A stretch of DNA of 64,000 nt from Pseudomonas iranensis (GCF_014268585.2 NZ_CP077092.1:1488001-1552000), one strand, 5' to 3'. Counted from the first letter of the stretch, positions 51,706-62,425 are shown. The notes: generated from the sequence alone by a model not told the origin. Made by a program: numbers and translations.

Positions 51706-54344
51706 CAGCGTTTCACCAATCCAGTCAAGCCGCCCGCGATCAGGGCGGCAGTGTCGGCCAGCGCCACGAGCGGATCGAGTCCGGCGGGCACGGCCATATA
51801 ACGGGGTTCCCAGTCAGGCTGGAACTTGTCTTTGAAGCGGCGCAAGCCTTGGAAGTTGTACAGTTGCTCACCACGGCGGAAGACCATCGAGCCCAGGCGC
51901 TGGGTCAGTGGTGCGCCGCGCCGGGGTTGCAGCCCCGACAACGGCACCATGCCCAGGCTGAAGCGCGCGTATCCGTGACTCTTATAGTGTTGAATCAGGC
52001 CGACCATCATGAATTCCATGGTCAGCTTCGGCGCTTCCGGGTGCGCGCGCATCAGGTCGAGACTGGCCAGATCGTGGCTGTAGGTCTCGAGCAGATTGGC
52101 GAACGCCACCGGGCGGCCTTCGAAGCGAATCACCGCAATGCGGAAATGCTTCAGGTAATCGTCGCTGAAACGGCCGAGGGAGAAGCCTTTCTCACGCACG
52201 TTCTTGCCCGTCAGCCAGGCATCGGAAATCACTTTCAGCTCGTCCATCGGCGCCTGCCCGGGCTCATGAATTTCCAGCGAAAGTCCATCGCGGGTACCAC
52301 GGTTCCAGGTGTAGCGCAGGTCCTTCATCTCCTTGCCCTTGGCTTCCAGATCGAAGCGCAGCAGATCGACCCGGGCTTCTTCGCCGAGCTTGATCGCCGT
52401 CAGGCCGATGTCCATGTAGTACGGCAGGTTCTCCGCGCGCACTTGATAGAACACCGGGCGCGTGTGGTGGATGTCGCAGAGATCGCGGAACTGCCAGATC
52501 ATTTCCGCACGTTGCTGGCTCGGCCCGATCGGGTCGTACAGCGCCACCAGACTGCGGCCACGGCGGGCGTACATCAGGAACGCTTCATCGTTGGGGTGAA
52601 ACAGCAACGCCTTGTCACCGGTCAGCGCGAGGCCGCCATCGGGTTGCGACGAGGCCATGAGGATTTTTGCCGCGCGATCCAGTTCGTCCGGCGTCGGCAA
52701 ATGGATCACCGGGCGCGCGGTGCGCAGCAGCCAGGTCAGCGAGATGATCACCAGCAACACCGCCGCACCGAGCAGCGAGCGCAGGCCACGCGGCGCGTCA
52801 GCGTCGAGGGTGAACTGCCACCACAATTGATGGCTGTAGGGCACGTCCTGATAGGCAAACAGCAGCAACCAGGCCGAAGCGCCCAGCACGCAGAGACTGG
52901 CGACCAGATACAGCGGCGAAAACGGCAGTTCGGTCAAACGGCTCGGGCGATAGAAGGAGCGGCGGAACACGCCGAGCAGCGCGGCCGTAAACGTCATCAG
53001 CGTGGCTTCTTCCCAGTCGAAGCCTTTGAGTAGCGAGAGCAGGGCACCGACCAGCAGCAGAATGACGGTCAGCATCCACGCCGCCGACAGGCGCCGGCGC
53101 AGGCCCTGCGCGAGTAACAGACAGAGGACGCCGATCAGGCTGGCGCCAAAGTGCGAGGCGTCGACCAGGCGATGCGGGATCAGAAAACCGATGTGCTCCA
53201 GGCGCGTGTCGATCTCCGGTGTGGCGCCGGAAAACAGCAGCACGACGCCAGACAGAAACACCAGCACCGCCAGAACCGGCGCGGCCAGACCGGACGCGGC
53301 GCGCATGGTCTGGGATTGAAACAGGCGCTGGCCTTCGTTGATCAGCAGCAATACGCAAGCGACCAGCAGCGGCAGCACCACGTAGATCAGGCGATACAGC
53401 AGCAGGGCAGCGGCCAGCGGTGCGGCGCCAAGCTTGTCGGCAAACGCGGCGAGCAGAATCGCTTCGAACACACCGACGCCGCCAGGTACATGACTGAGGA
53501 CACCGGCGGCGAGTGCCAGCAGATACACCAGCAGGAACGGCGCAAACGGCGGCGCTTCCGGCAGCAACAAATACAGAACGGTGGCGGCAGCCGCGACATC
53601 GAGGGCGGTGATCACCAGTTGCAGCAAGGTCAAGCGTCGACCCGGCAGGCGCAATGTCCGCCGCCCGGCACGAACCAGCAGATTGTCGGGGTAGGGTTGT
53701 TCCGGCAGACGACGGCGATAGATGCCGATCGCCAGCACTGCACCGAGGATCAGTACGGCAGCGGCGACGGAGCCGAGCAAGACTTCGGACAATCCCAGCG
53801 CTTGCGAGGCGGCGGGCAGGTTGCTCAGCGTGGCCAGCGCTGCCAGTGGCGGCAATGCGCAGCCCAGCGAGAGGCTGGCAAATAGCGTCATGTGCGCAAC
53901 TTCCGACGCACCGACGCCCAATCGCGCATATAAGCGATAACGAACCGAGCCGCCGGACAGTAGCGACAGACCAATGGCATTGCCAATCGCAAATGCGGTG
54001 AAGCCGCCGAGGGCGAGCGTGCGCGGCGGCAGTTTCACGCCAGCGTAGCGGCTGGCCGACCATTCATAGCCGAGCAGAATAATGAAACCGACCACGGTCG
54101 CACCGATGGCGCCAAGCAGGGCGGGTTTCGGCACGTCGAGAATCGAGTCATGCAACGCGTCGAGATCGAGCTCGGCGAGCAGATGGCGGCAGGCAATCAG
54201 GGCAATGGCAAACAGCAGCAACGTGACGGCCAGACCGATCGGCTGACGGTATTTGCTTAATCGATCCAGCCAGCGCAAACGCTCGGGTTTGATCGGTTGT
54301 TCTGCTGTAACGGTGTCTTGTGGATCAGACGAGTTGGCGCGCAT
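51705..54344 (-). CDS. mprF: Aminoacyl-phosphatidylglycerol synthase/flippase MprF
   Basis: 879 residues. An N-terminal membrane part with about 14 helices (flippase) is followed by a C-terminal cytosolic transferase domain (from about 560; D-G-G-L-A-L-T-G-D-K and F-S-L-G-M-V-P-L-S-G-L) that transfers Ala or Lys from tRNA to phosphatidylglycerol. This lowers membrane charge and raises resistance to cationic peptides and acid. It forms an operon with the hydrolase gene. The 279 bases upstream hold only promoter-like DNA and a tRNA terminator. Confidence 0.93.
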   Translation of the reverse strand: MRANSSDPQDTVTAEQPIKPERLRWLDRLSKYRQPIGLAVTLLLFAIALIACRHLLAELDLDALHDSILDVPKPALLGAIGATVVGFIILLGYEWSASRYAGVKLPPRTLALGGFTAFAIGNAIGLSLLSGGSVRYRLYARLGVGASEVAHMTLFASLSLGCALPPLAALATLSNLPAASQALGLSEVLLGSVAAAVLILGAVLAIGIYRRRLPEQPYPDNLLVRAGRRTLRLPGRRLTLLQLVITALDVAAAATVLYLLLPEAPPFAPFLLVYLLALAAGVLSHVPGGVGVFEAILLAAFADKLGAAPLAAALLLYRLIYVVLPLLVACVLLLINEGQRLFQSQTMRAASGLAAPVLAVLVFLSGVVLLFSGATPEIDTRLEHIGFLIPHRLVDASHFGASLIGVLCLLLAQGLRRRLSAAWMLTVILLLVGALLSLLKGFDWEEATLMTFTAALLGVFRRSFYRPSRLTELPFSPLYLVASLCVLGASAWLLLFAYQDVPYSHQLWWQFTLDADAPRGLRSLLGAAVLLVIISLTWLLRTARPVIHLPTPDELDRAAKILMASSQPDGGLALTGDKALLFHPNDEAFLMYARRGRSLVALYDPIGPSQQRAEMIWQFRDLCDIHHTRPVFYQVRAENLPYYMDIGLTAIKLGEEARVDLLRFDLEAKGKEMKDLRYTWNRGTRDGLSLEIHEPGQAPMDELKVISDAWLTGKNVREKGFSLGRFSDDYLKHFRIAVIRFEGRPVAFANLLETYSHDLASLDLMRAHPEAPKLTMEFMMVGLIQHYKSHGYARFSLGMVPLSGLQPRRGAPLTQRLGSMVFRRGEQLYNFQGLRRFKDKFQPDWEPRYMAVPAGLDPLVALADTAALIAGGLTGLVKR

Positions 54345-54585
54345 CAATCACCTCTTGGATTGTGCGCGACAGGATGGAGGTATCCAGCCAAGTTACCAAT
54401 CCCTGTAGAAAAAAATAATCACAAAATACTACGCCTCTCGTCGGGCATCGGCGAGGGCAGTTCCTGGATTGCAGATACCTTGTCCGCGACTCAAGCATAG
54501 TCGCAAGTCAGTGGTACTGATGATCCCCAGCGGTTCACTGCACAGTGACAGATCATTGTTGCGAAAGGACTTTTTCAACAGATAC

Positions 54586-54617
54586 AAAAAAGGCCACTCT
54601 TTCGAGTAGCCTTTTTT
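54586..54617 (-). terminator. Terminator of tRNA-fMet copy 1
   Basis: AAAAAAGGCCACTC/GAGTAGCCTTTTTT hairpin around TTTC, just beyond the tRNA 3' end. Confidence 0.85.
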
Positions 54618-54623
54618 GATGTT

Positions 54624-54700
<77 letters not shown>

Positions 54701-54879
54701 TCTGTGTGGCGGCATTCTACAGGCGAACGACGAGGTGTCAACCGCTAATCCAGGAATGGGCCAAATAACTGCGAAATCGCGGCAAACGGTCGCAGGTGAT
54801 GCGTAAGTTTCGGAAATGCAACGAATTGCCGTTTCGCCAGCGATTGAGCGGGGCGCCCCTTTGCAAAACAGACGCGCAC

Positions 54880-54910
54880 AAAAAAGGCCACTCTTTCGAG
54901 TAGCCTTTTC
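54880..54910 (-). terminator. Terminator of tRNA-fMet copy 2
   Basis: Same hairpin as at 54586, with one base changed in the T-run (TTTTC). Confidence 0.82.
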
Positions 54911-54917
54911 TGATGTT

Positions 54918-54994
<77 letters not shown>

Positions 54995-55207
54995 TCTGTG
55001 TGGCGGCATTCTACAGAGGTTCGCGAGTGTGTCAACCGTCGATCTGGATAAATCTGTTGAGGTTCAAGCGCTTAGCGTATTTTCGCGGCGGTTGGCCGGC
55101 GCGCAGGGCAGGTAGCGCAAGGCTTTCAGCTCTATTGCACCTTGATCTGTGATTGAAAAAATAAATTCAGCGGAAATCTCCTACGGTCGGAAAAGAACAT
55201 TCAACCA

Positions 55208-55223
55208 CTGGTGCTATATACAG
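55208..55223 (+). promoter_or_regulatory. LexA box of dinB
   Basis: CTG (55208-55210), ten bases GTGCTATATA, CAG (55221-55223). It matches the SOS consensus and lies 50 bases before the dinB ATG. Confidence 0.82.
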
Positions 55224-55273
55224 GTGCCAATGAGATACTGCCGCTCCGGCTTGCCACGTTGTCTTTTTCCGAC

Positions 55274-56335
55274 ATGACCCAGCGAAAAATCATCCACATC
55301 GACTGTGACTGTTTCTACGCCGCCATCGAGATGCGCGATGATCCGCGTCTGGCCGGCAAGCCGTTGGCGGTGGGTGGTTCGGCGGATCGACGCGGGGTGA
55401 TCGCCACCTGCAATTACGAAGCGCGCGCCTATGGTGTGCGCTCGGCAATGGCTTCCGGGCATGCATTAAAGCTGTGCCCGGACCTGACCATCGTCAAGCC
55501 GCGTATGGAGGCTTATCGCGAAGCTTCGAAAGAAATTCATACGATCTTTGCCGACTACACCGACCTGATCGAGCCGCTTTCGCTGGACGAGGCCTACCTG
55601 GATGTGTCGGACAGCGCGCATTTCGGCGGCAGCGCCACGCGCATCGCCCAGGACATTCGCCGCCGGGTCTCCAACCAATTGCACATCACCGTTTCCGCAG
55701 GCGTTGCGCCAAACAAGTTTCTGGCGAAGATCGCCAGCGACTGGAAAAAACCCAACGGTTTGTTCGTGATCACCCCGGATCAGGTCGAAGAGTTCGTCAG
55801 TGGTCTGCCGGTAAGCAAGCTGCACGGCGTCGGCAAGGTCACCGCCGACAAGCTCGGCAAGCTCGGCATCGTTGACTGCCAGCATCTGCGCGAGTGGGGC
55901 AGGCTGGCGCTGGTGCGCGAATTCGGCAGTTTCGGCGAGCGCTTGTGGAATCTCGCCCGTGGAATCGATGACCGGCTGGTGCACAACGACAGCCGCCGTC
56001 AGTCGATCAGCGTGGAAAACACCTACGACGTTGATCTGCCGGACTTGCGCAGCTGCCTAGAAAAATTGCCCGAGTTGCTCGATACCCTGAAAACCCGCAT
56101 GGCGCGGATCGACAGCAGTTATCGACCGGGCAAGCCGTTCGTCAAAGTCAAATTTCATGATTTCACCCAGACCACGCTGGAACAGGCCGGGGCAGGGCGT
56201 GACCTGGGCAGTTATCAGTTGATGCTGACGCAGGCGTTCAATCGCGGCGGCAAACCGGTGCGGTTGTTGGGGGTGGGGGTGAGGCTGGAGGATCTGCGGG
56301 GCGGGTTTGAGCAGATGGAGTTGTTTGAGCGGTAG
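55274..56335 (+). CDS. dinB: DNA polymerase IV
   Basis: 353 residues, Y-family translesion polymerase. Catalytic carboxylates in H-I-D-C-D-C-F-Y-A-A-I-E (Asp10) and S-L-D-E-A-Y-L-D-V. The tail L-L-G-V-G-V-R-L-E-D-L and Q-M-E-L-F contains a beta-clamp-binding type ending (Q-x-x-L-F). ATG 55274 is chosen by the family N-terminus. It is under the LexA box at 55208 and shares SOS control with recA. Confidence 0.96.
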   Translation: MTQRKIIHIDCDCFYAAIEMRDDPRLAGKPLAVGGSADRRGVIATCNYEARAYGVRSAMASGHALKLCPDLTIVKPRMEAYREASKEIHTIFADYTDLIEPLSLDEAYLDVSDSAHFGGSATRIAQDIRRRVSNQLHITVSAGVAPNKFLAKIASDWKKPNGLFVITPDQVEEFVSGLPVSKLHGVGKVTADKLGKLGIVDCQHLREWGRLALVREFGSFGERLWNLARGIDDRLVHNDSRRQSISVENTYDVDLPDLRSCLEKLPELLDTLKTRMARIDSSYRPGKPFVKVKFHDFTQTTLEQAGAGRDLGSYQLMLTQAFNRGGKPVRLLGVGVRLEDLRGGFEQMELFER

Positions 56336-56359
56336 ATTTGCGGCGCCTGGCAGGGCCTC

Positions 56360-56430
56360 TTCGCGAGCAGGCTCGCTCCCACATTGGATCTGCGTCGTTT
56401 ACAGATCCCTTGTGGGAGCGAGCCTGCTCC
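56360..56430. repeat. REP pair, family A
   Basis: CGCGAGCAGGCTCGCTCCCA (from about 56361) and GTGGGAGCGAGCCTGCTCC (to 56430) in the gap between dinB and the lipoprotein gene. Confidence 0.85.
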
Positions 56431-56459
56431 GGGCGGCGTTCCGACGAAGCTTCTAAGCT

Positions 56460-57413
56460 TTAATTCGGTCCCGGATCAGCCACTAAACGCCCGGCATCCT
56501 TGGCCAGAGACTTGAGAAACTCAGTCTGCAACTCAGGATCATTGCGGGTCAGTTCGATCAGACTCTGCTCCAATTCGCTGGCTTCTTCTTCCAGGCCCAG
56601 CTCCGACAGGCGTTTGACCCGGTGTACCCACTGGCTCACCTCATCATCTTCCAGGTCGTCATAAATCAGCCCGTGCGCCTCGATCAACTTGCCGCGCAGG
56701 TGGCCGCTGAGCATCAGGGTCGAGTCGGTATGCACGTCGTCCTTGGCGTCTTCGACACTGATCTGCAAGCGGCCAACATGGTTGAGTTCATGTTCGGCGA
56801 AAGGGCTATCGAGCAGATTCAAGCGCAGCACACCGTTGCGGTCGGTGGTCATGTCGAATGTCTGCTTGCCGGCCTTGACCTGCACCGGTCGTTCGCTCCA
56901 CGGCAGGCTCGAATACTCCGTGCGCTTGTCGCGCTGGACTTCATCGATGCCCGCGAGGTTCTGCTGCGCGCGACCGTTGGACTGCACGTTCATGAACGGG
57001 TTGAGCCCGGCAAAACCGTAGCTCAGCCAATCCTTGGTGACGCTGTCCGGCAGGTTACCGAGGGCAAACACGTTGACCACGTTGGCACCGACACCACCGA
57101 CCACGGCCACCGCCCCCAGCGGAATCTCGTAGACTTCGCGCCAGGGTTGATAAGGCGTGTAGCGGTCGTAACGGCGGGTGACCTCGAACTCGGTGACTTC
57201 GAAAGTCTTCTGCTCGTTGATCTTCACGCGTCGCTGCGGCAGCTCGAGCACCTTGGGCTCGCCGACATCGATCTGCAGGCTGTGATCGAGCAGTTTTCGC
57301 TCGACCCGCTCTTCGTGCTCGCTGCGTTGCGACATGTGATTGGCGCAGCCGCTGGCCAGCAGGGCGCCGCACAGGGCGGCGCCACCGAGGCCTAAGGTGT
57401 TTCGCTTGAACAT
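56460..57413 (-). CDS. Predicted lipoprotein of unknown function
   Basis: 317 residues. Signal peptide ending in L-L-A-S-G-C lipobox at about residues 18-23. After it comes a charged segment, then a Gly/Val-rich stretch (G-A-V-A-V-V-G-G-V-G-A-N-V-V) that could insert in a membrane, and an acidic helical C-terminus (Glu/Asp/Leu rich). I know no family function. It may be co-transcribed with proS, whose start lies upstream on the same strand. Confidence 0.75.
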   Translation of the reverse strand: MFKRNTLGLGGAALCGALLASGCANHMSQRSEHEERVERKLLDHSLQIDVGEPKVLELPQRRVKINEQKTFEVTEFEVTRRYDRYTPYQPWREVYEIPLGAVAVVGGVGANVVNVFALGNLPDSVTKDWLSYGFAGLNPFMNVQSNGRAQQNLAGIDEVQRDKRTEYSSLPWSERPVQVKAGKQTFDMTTDRNGVLRLNLLDSPFAEHELNHVGRLQISVEDAKDDVHTDSTLMLSGHLRGKLIEAHGLIYDDLEDDEVSQWVHRVKRLSELGLEEEASELEQSLIELTRNDPELQTEFLKSLAKDAGRLVADPGPN

Positions 57414-57430
57414 GACGTCTCTATCTGGTT

Positions 57431-59146
57431 TCAGCGGCGGATACGGGCCTGAAGGAAGGACACAACATCGGCCACCGGCAGTGCTTGCGCCTCTGCTTCG
57501 GAACGACTCTTGTATTCCAGGTTGCCTTCGGCGAGGCCGCGGTCGCTGACCACGATCCGGTGTGGAATGCCGATCAGCTCCATGTCCGCAAACTTGATGC
57601 CCGGGCTGGTTTTCTTGTCGCGATCGTCCAGCAGCACTTCGAAGCCGGCCGCCGTAAGTTCGGCGTACAGCTTGTCGGTGGCTTCGCGCACCTGCTCGGT
57701 TTCATAGCGCAGCGGTACCAGCGCGATCTGGAACGGCGCCAGGGTGTCGCTCCAGATGATGCCGTTGGCGTCGTTGTTCTGCTCGATGGCAGCGGCGACC
57801 ACGCGGGAAACGCCAATCCCGTAGCAGCCCATTTCCAGGGTCACCGGCTTGCCGTTTTCGCCCAGCACTTCGCACTTCATCGCCTTGCTGTACTTGTTGC
57901 CCAGCTGGAAGATGTGGCCGACTTCGATGCCGCGCTTGATTTCCAGCGTGCCTTTGCCGTCCGGGCTTGGGTCGCCGGCGACGACGTTGCGCAGGTCGGC
58001 AACGGTCGGAACCGGCAGATCACGCTCCCAGTTCACGCCGAAGTAGTGCTTGTCGTCGATGTTCGCGCCAATGCCGAAGTCGCTCATCATCGCGACCGAG
58101 CGGTCGATGATGATCGGCAGCGGCAGGTTCAGCGGGCCGAGCGAACCGGCGCCGGCGCCAATCGCGTCACGCAGTTCGGCATCGGAGGCCATCACCAGCG
58201 GGCTGGCCACGCCAGGCTGGTTGGCAGCCTTGATTTCGTTCAGTTCGTGGTCGCCACGAATCACCAGCGCGATCAGCTTGCCTTCTTCTTCGGCGTGGAC
58301 GATCAGGGTCTTGATGGTCTTTTCAATCGGCAGATTGAATTTTTCCACCAGCGCCGCGATGGTTTTGGTGTCTGGCGTATCGACCAAGCGCAGTTCTTCG
58401 GTTGGCGCAGGGCGCGAGGTTTCCCGTGGCACCGCTTCGGCTTTTTCGATGTTCGCCGCGTAGTCGGAACCGTTGCTGAAGACGATATCGTCTTCGCCGG
58501 ACTCGGCCAGCACGTGGAATTCGTGGGAGCCGGCGCCGCCGATGGAGCCGTTGTCGGCTTCTACCGGACGGAATTTCAGACCCAGACGCGTGAAGATGTT
58601 GCAGTAGGCTTCATGCATGCGGTCATAAGTGATCTGCAGCGACGCCTGATCGGCGTGGAAGGAGTAGGCGTCCTTCATGGTGAATTCGCGGCCGCGCATC
58701 AAACCGAAGCGTGGGCGGATTTCATCGCGGAATTTGGTCTGGATCTGGTACAGGTTGATTGGCAGCTGTTTGTAGCTGCTCAACTCGTTGCGCATCAGAT
58801 CGGTGATCACTTCTTCGTGGGTCGGGCCCGCGCAGAAGTCACGACCGTGGCGGTCTTTGATGCGCAGCAGCTCAGGGCCGTATTCTTCCCAGCGCCCCGA
58901 TTCCTGCCACAGCTCGGCCGGTTGGGTGCTCGGCATCAACACTTCCAGAGAACCGGCAGCGTTCATTTCTTCGCGAACGATGGCTTCGACCTTGCGCATG
59001 ACTCGCAGGCCCATCGGCAGCCAGGTATACAGGCCCGAGGCAAGCTTGCGGATCATGCCGGCGCGCAGCATCAGCTGGTGGCTGATCACGACCGCGTCGG
59101 AAGGCGTTTCTTTCTGTGTGGCGAGCAAAAATTGACTGGTGCGCAT
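57431..59146 (-). CDS. proS: Prolyl-tRNA synthetase
   Basis: 571 residues, the bacterial type with a YbaK-like editing domain inserted between class II motifs 2 and 3. Motif 1 region P-M-G-L-R-V, motif 2 [17 protein letters not shown] and motif 3 G-I-G-V-S-R-V are intact. Start at 59146 (M-R-T-S-Q-F-L-L) by family; the frame continues 39 codons upstream without similarity. 17 bases separate it from the lipoprotein gene. Confidence 0.97.
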   Translation of the reverse strand: MRTSQFLLATQKETPSDAVVISHQLMLRAGMIRKLASGLYTWLPMGLRVMRKVEAIVREEMNAAGSLEVLMPSTQPAELWQESGRWEEYGPELLRIKDRHGRDFCAGPTHEEVITDLMRNELSSYKQLPINLYQIQTKFRDEIRPRFGLMRGREFTMKDAYSFHADQASLQITYDRMHEAYCNIFTRLGLKFRPVEADNGSIGGAGSHEFHVLAESGEDDIVFSNGSDYAANIEKAEAVPRETSRPAPTEELRLVDTPDTKTIAALVEKFNLPIEKTIKTLIVHAEEEGKLIALVIRGDHELNEIKAANQPGVASPLVMASDAELRDAIGAGAGSLGPLNLPLPIIIDRSVAMMSDFGIGANIDDKHYFGVNWERDLPVPTVADLRNVVAGDPSPDGKGTLEIKRGIEVGHIFQLGNKYSKAMKCEVLGENGKPVTLEMGCYGIGVSRVVAAAIEQNNDANGIIWSDTLAPFQIALVPLRYETEQVREATDKLYAELTAAGFEVLLDDRDKKTSPGIKFADMELIGIPHRIVVSDRGLAEGNLEYKSRSEAEAQALPVADVVSFLQARIRR

Positions 59147-59275
59147 GGTTGGCCGTTGTCGGTTGCTATGACTGGAAATGACGGAGCAGTGTACCGGCGA
59201 GTTTTGCTGACGTACAGAAGTGTGGCCGGGCGAGGACGTCAGCGGCGGGATTCCTCCCGCCATTGGCGAAGCGTC

Positions 59276-60835
59276 CTACGATTCTTCGGTGACGGGCGTC
59301 GGTGCAGGCTCGGGCGTCGGTGTCTGTCCTTCGCGGCGGCGCTCCTGAAACCAGTGCAGCGCGATCAGTAGCAGCGTCGGCACGCCGAGCAGGGCGGTAA
59401 TGAGGAAGAAGCTGTGATAGCCGAACTTCTCGACCAGCACGCCGGAATAGCCGCCCATCAGGCGCGGCAGCAGCAACATGATCGAGCTGAGCAGGGCGTA
59501 TTGCGTTGCGGAAAACTTCAGGTTGGTCAGGCTCGACAGGTAAGCGACGAACGCCGACGTCGCCAGGCCCGAACTGAAGTTGTCGAGGGAAATGGTCACC
59601 ACCAGCATCTGCAGGTTCGGGCCCATGTCCGCGAGCATGACGAACAGCAGGTTGGTCGCTGCCGAAGACACACCACCGATAAACAGGATCGGCAGAATGC
59701 CGAAACGCACGATCAACAGGCCACCCATGCCGGCACCGACGAGGGTCATGATCAGGCCGAAGATCTTGCTGACACTGGCGATCTGATCCTTGGTGAAACC
59801 CTGGTCGATGTAGAACACGTTGGCCATCACGCCCATTACCGTGTCCGACATGCGATAGGTCGCGATCAGGCCCAGCAGCAACAGCGCCTGCCAGCGATAA
59901 CGCAGGATGAAGTCATTGATCGGCGTGAGTACCGGCGCCAGTCCGCGTCGGCCCATGGCCGACAGGCACATGCCGGTGAGCAATATGTAGAGGATGGCGC
60001 GCAGAAAAGCGCGGTCTTCGAGGAGCAGGTCGAGCGGGCTCATGTCACCAAACAGCACGCCAGCGAAATCGGTGTTGTACAGCTGGGTGAACATCGCCGG
60101 TACGGAAACCAGCAAAACGATCAGCACGAACACCGACATCAGTTGATGCATGAACGTGTAGCGCCCGGCCTGCAACTGCGTGCGCAGCGGCACCGGTGGT
60201 TCGCGCATGAACAGCGTGGTCAGCAGCGCGGGCACCATCAATGCGCCAAACAGCACATAGGTGCCGGTCCATGCCGCGTGCTTATAGTTGAAGCCGGTGG
60301 AGCCGAAACCTTCGGCGAAAAACAGCGCGCCGGCGGTGGCGAGCAGGGCGGCGACGCGGTAACCGGACATATAGCTGGCGGCGAGGGCGGCCTGGCGGCT
60401 GTCATCGGCGATTTCCAGGCGATAGGCGTCGACCGCGATATCTTGCGTGGCCGAGGCGAAGGCGACGACGACGGCAATGGCGATCAGCCAGGACAAATGC
60501 TTCTGCGGATCACAGAAGCCCATGCCGATCAGCCCGAGAATCACCAGTGCCTGGGAGAGCACCAGCCAGGAACGGCGGCGGCCGAGCTTGCCCAGCAAGG
60601 GCAGGCGCCATTGGTCGAGCAGGGGCGACCAGACCCATTTGAACGCATACGCCAGGCCGATCAGGCTGGCATAGCCGATGGTTTCACGGGCCACGCCCGC
60701 TTCACGCAGCCATACGGAGAGCGTCGAGAACACCAGCATGTACGGCAGGCCGGCGGCAAAACCGAGCAACAACAGCACGAGCGTCGAAGGACTGGCATAG
60801 GCGGCGAGCGCGGCGCGCCAGGTTTTACGGGGCAT
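59276..60835 (-). CDS. ampG: Muropeptide permease AmpG-like MFS transporter
   Basis: 519 residues with about 12-14 membrane helices. The segment L-L-L-L-G-F-A-A-G-L-P-Y-M-L-V-F-S-T-L and A-S-A-T-Q-D-I-A-V-D-A-Y-R are characteristic of AmpG, which imports GlcNAc-anhydromuropeptides for wall recycling and influences AmpC induction. A Pro/Thr-rich tail follows the last helix. P. aeruginosa has two such proteins, so the exact paralogue is not certain. Confidence 0.88.
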   Translation of the reverse strand: MPRKTWRAALAAYASPSTLVLLLLGFAAGLPYMLVFSTLSVWLREAGVARETIGYASLIGLAYAFKWVWSPLLDQWRLPLLGKLGRRRSWLVLSQALVILGLIGMGFCDPQKHLSWLIAIAVVVAFASATQDIAVDAYRLEIADDSRQAALAASYMSGYRVAALLATAGALFFAEGFGSTGFNYKHAAWTGTYVLFGALMVPALLTTLFMREPPVPLRTQLQAGRYTFMHQLMSVFVLIVLLVSVPAMFTQLYNTDFAGVLFGDMSPLDLLLEDRAFLRAILYILLTGMCLSAMGRRGLAPVLTPINDFILRYRWQALLLLGLIATYRMSDTVMGVMANVFYIDQGFTKDQIASVSKIFGLIMTLVGAGMGGLLIVRFGILPILFIGGVSSAATNLLFVMLADMGPNLQMLVVTISLDNFSSGLATSAFVAYLSSLTNLKFSATQYALLSSIMLLLPRLMGGYSGVLVEKFGYHSFFLITALLGVPTLLLIALHWFQERRREGQTPTPEPAPTPVTEES

Positions 60836-60878
60836 GGGCTGAAGTCTGCCTCAAAATTGCGAAAACAAAGCGCGCACT

Positions 60879-61232
60879 CTAACCGCTGTGCTCTACCGGA
60901 CGCCAGCCATGGCGCCGAATATCCACACGATTGTTCTGGACGGTGATGCCTTCCATGCGCAATCGCGCACGTTGTTCATCACCGGAAGGGCTGCCGACCG
61001 GCAGGCTGATGCGTCCGCCGGCGCCGAGCACGCGGTGCCAGGGCAGCTTGGTGTCGCCGGGCAACTGGCTCAAAGTCCGCCCGACCCAGCGCGCGGCGCG
61101 GCCCAGCCCGGCAAGTTCGGCTAACTGGCCATAACTGACGACTTTGCCTTCGGGCACTTGCGCGAGCGTCGAGTAGAGTGCCGTGCGTCGGATTTGCGCA
61201 TCGTTTTCGACGCTGTCGAGCGGGTCTTTCAC
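60879..61232 (-). CDS. Alkyltransferase-like protein (MGMT family without the active Cys)
   Basis: 117 residues from GTG 61232, with CAGGAG upstream; the longer frame lacks support. The DNA-binding G-x-V-x-x-Y-G-x-L-A and Arg-finger region (G-R-A-A-R-W-V-G-R) are present, but the P-C-H-R motif of O6-alkylguanine transferases reads P-W-H-R, which defines the ATL group. ATL proteins bind alkylated guanine and hand it to nucleotide excision repair. Confidence 0.9.
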   Translation of the reverse strand: MKDPLDSVENDAQIRRTALYSTLAQVPEGKVVSYGQLAELAGLGRAARWVGRTLSQLPGDTKLPWHRVLGAGGRISLPVGSPSGDEQRARLRMEGITVQNNRVDIRRHGWRPVEHSG

Positions 61233-61397
61233 GTACGCGGCTCCTGAGCATTGGCGTGACGATGGCGACAAGGGTAATCGCTCGTGGCCCAGTTGAGAAA
61301 TGAACTCAATTGAAATAGTCCGGTCAGTCCTTGTCATGGGCAAAATCCTACGGATAATGCCGACCCTTTTCGCCAACTCTGAGCCCCCGATCTGCTT

Positions 61398-62405
61398 ATG
61401 TTCCCCAGAACCCTGTTGTGCCTTGCTGTTTTCAGCGCGTCCACGCCCCTGCTTGCCGACACCGTCTGGTTGAAAAACGGCGACAAGCTGAGTGGCACTA
61501 TCACGGTATTCGATGGCGGCAAGCTGTTGATCCAGACCAAATACGCCGGCGCAGTGGCGATTGACTGGAAAGAGGTCAAGACCCTCGACAGCGATCAGCA
61601 CCTGTTGGTGAAGCAGGACGCCTATGCCGGTGAAGTATCGAAGTCGCTGACGGCGGCCGACGATGGCAAGGTCACCCTGGCCAACGGCGAGGCGCCGAAG
61701 ACGGTCGAGCTGGCGAGCATTCAGCAGATCCTCAAGCCCAAGCCGATCGTCACCGACCTGGTGTGGAAGGGCAACGTCGATCTGGCGCTGGACTATCAGC
61801 GCGCCGAAAAGGACACCGACGATTACGACGTTGCCTTCAAGACTTCGGCTCGCCATGGCCGCTGGCGCCATACCGGCGAGGGTGAGTACAACCGCGAAGT
61901 CCAGGATGCGGAAACCACCACCAACAACTGGCGCGCCGAATACTCTCTCGACCGTTTCCTCACCGATCAGTGGTTCTGGCAGGGGCGCATCAACTACAAG
62001 CGTGATCACATCGAAGAGCTGGCGCGTCAGCGCGTGGTCGGTACCGGTCCGGGCTACCAGTTCTGGGACGACGAACTCGGCGCGTTCTCCCTGGGCTCGT
62101 TGCTCAACCGCACCGATTACGAGTATCGCGATGGCAGCAAGGACAACTTCTATTCCGTCGCGATGAAGTGGGACTATAACCGCTACCTGATCGGCAAGAA
62201 GGTCGAGTTCTTCACCAATGGCGAAGTCGGCAAGCCGCTGTCGGGCGTTGCCGATTACGCGCTGGATGCCGAACTGGGCCTGCGCTACAAGGTCACCGAC
62301 TGGGCCTCGCTCAACCTCAAGGCCGAGCGCGACATCATCAGCGGCACCAACGATGCGGATCTGAACAAGACCCGTTATACCGCAGGGTTTGGTGTGGCCT
62401 GGTAA
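61398..62405 (+). CDS. DUF481-family outer-membrane beta-barrel protein (YdiY-like)
   Basis: 335 residues. Signal peptide with cleavage near L-L-A-D-T, an N-terminal small beta domain (T-V-W-L-K-N-G-D-K-L-S-G-T-I) and a C-terminal barrel of alternating strands ending in A-G-F-G-V-A-W (terminal aromatic for outer-membrane assembly). Role unknown; related YdiY of E. coli is acid-inducible. Confidence 0.87.
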   Translation: MFPRTLLCLAVFSASTPLLADTVWLKNGDKLSGTITVFDGGKLLIQTKYAGAVAIDWKEVKTLDSDQHLLVKQDAYAGEVSKSLTAADDGKVTLANGEAPKTVELASIQQILKPKPIVTDLVWKGNVDLALDYQRAEKDTDDYDVAFKTSARHGRWRHTGEGEYNREVQDAETTTNNWRAEYSLDRFLTDQWFWQGRINYKRDHIEELARQRVVGTGPGYQFWDDELGAFSLGSLLNRTDYEYRDGSKDNFYSVAMKWDYNRYLIGKKVEFFTNGEVGKPLSGVADYALDAELGLRYKVTDWASLNLKAERDIISGTNDADLNKTRYTAGFGVAW

Positions 62406-62425
62406 GCACCTGCGCTAGAAAGGAG

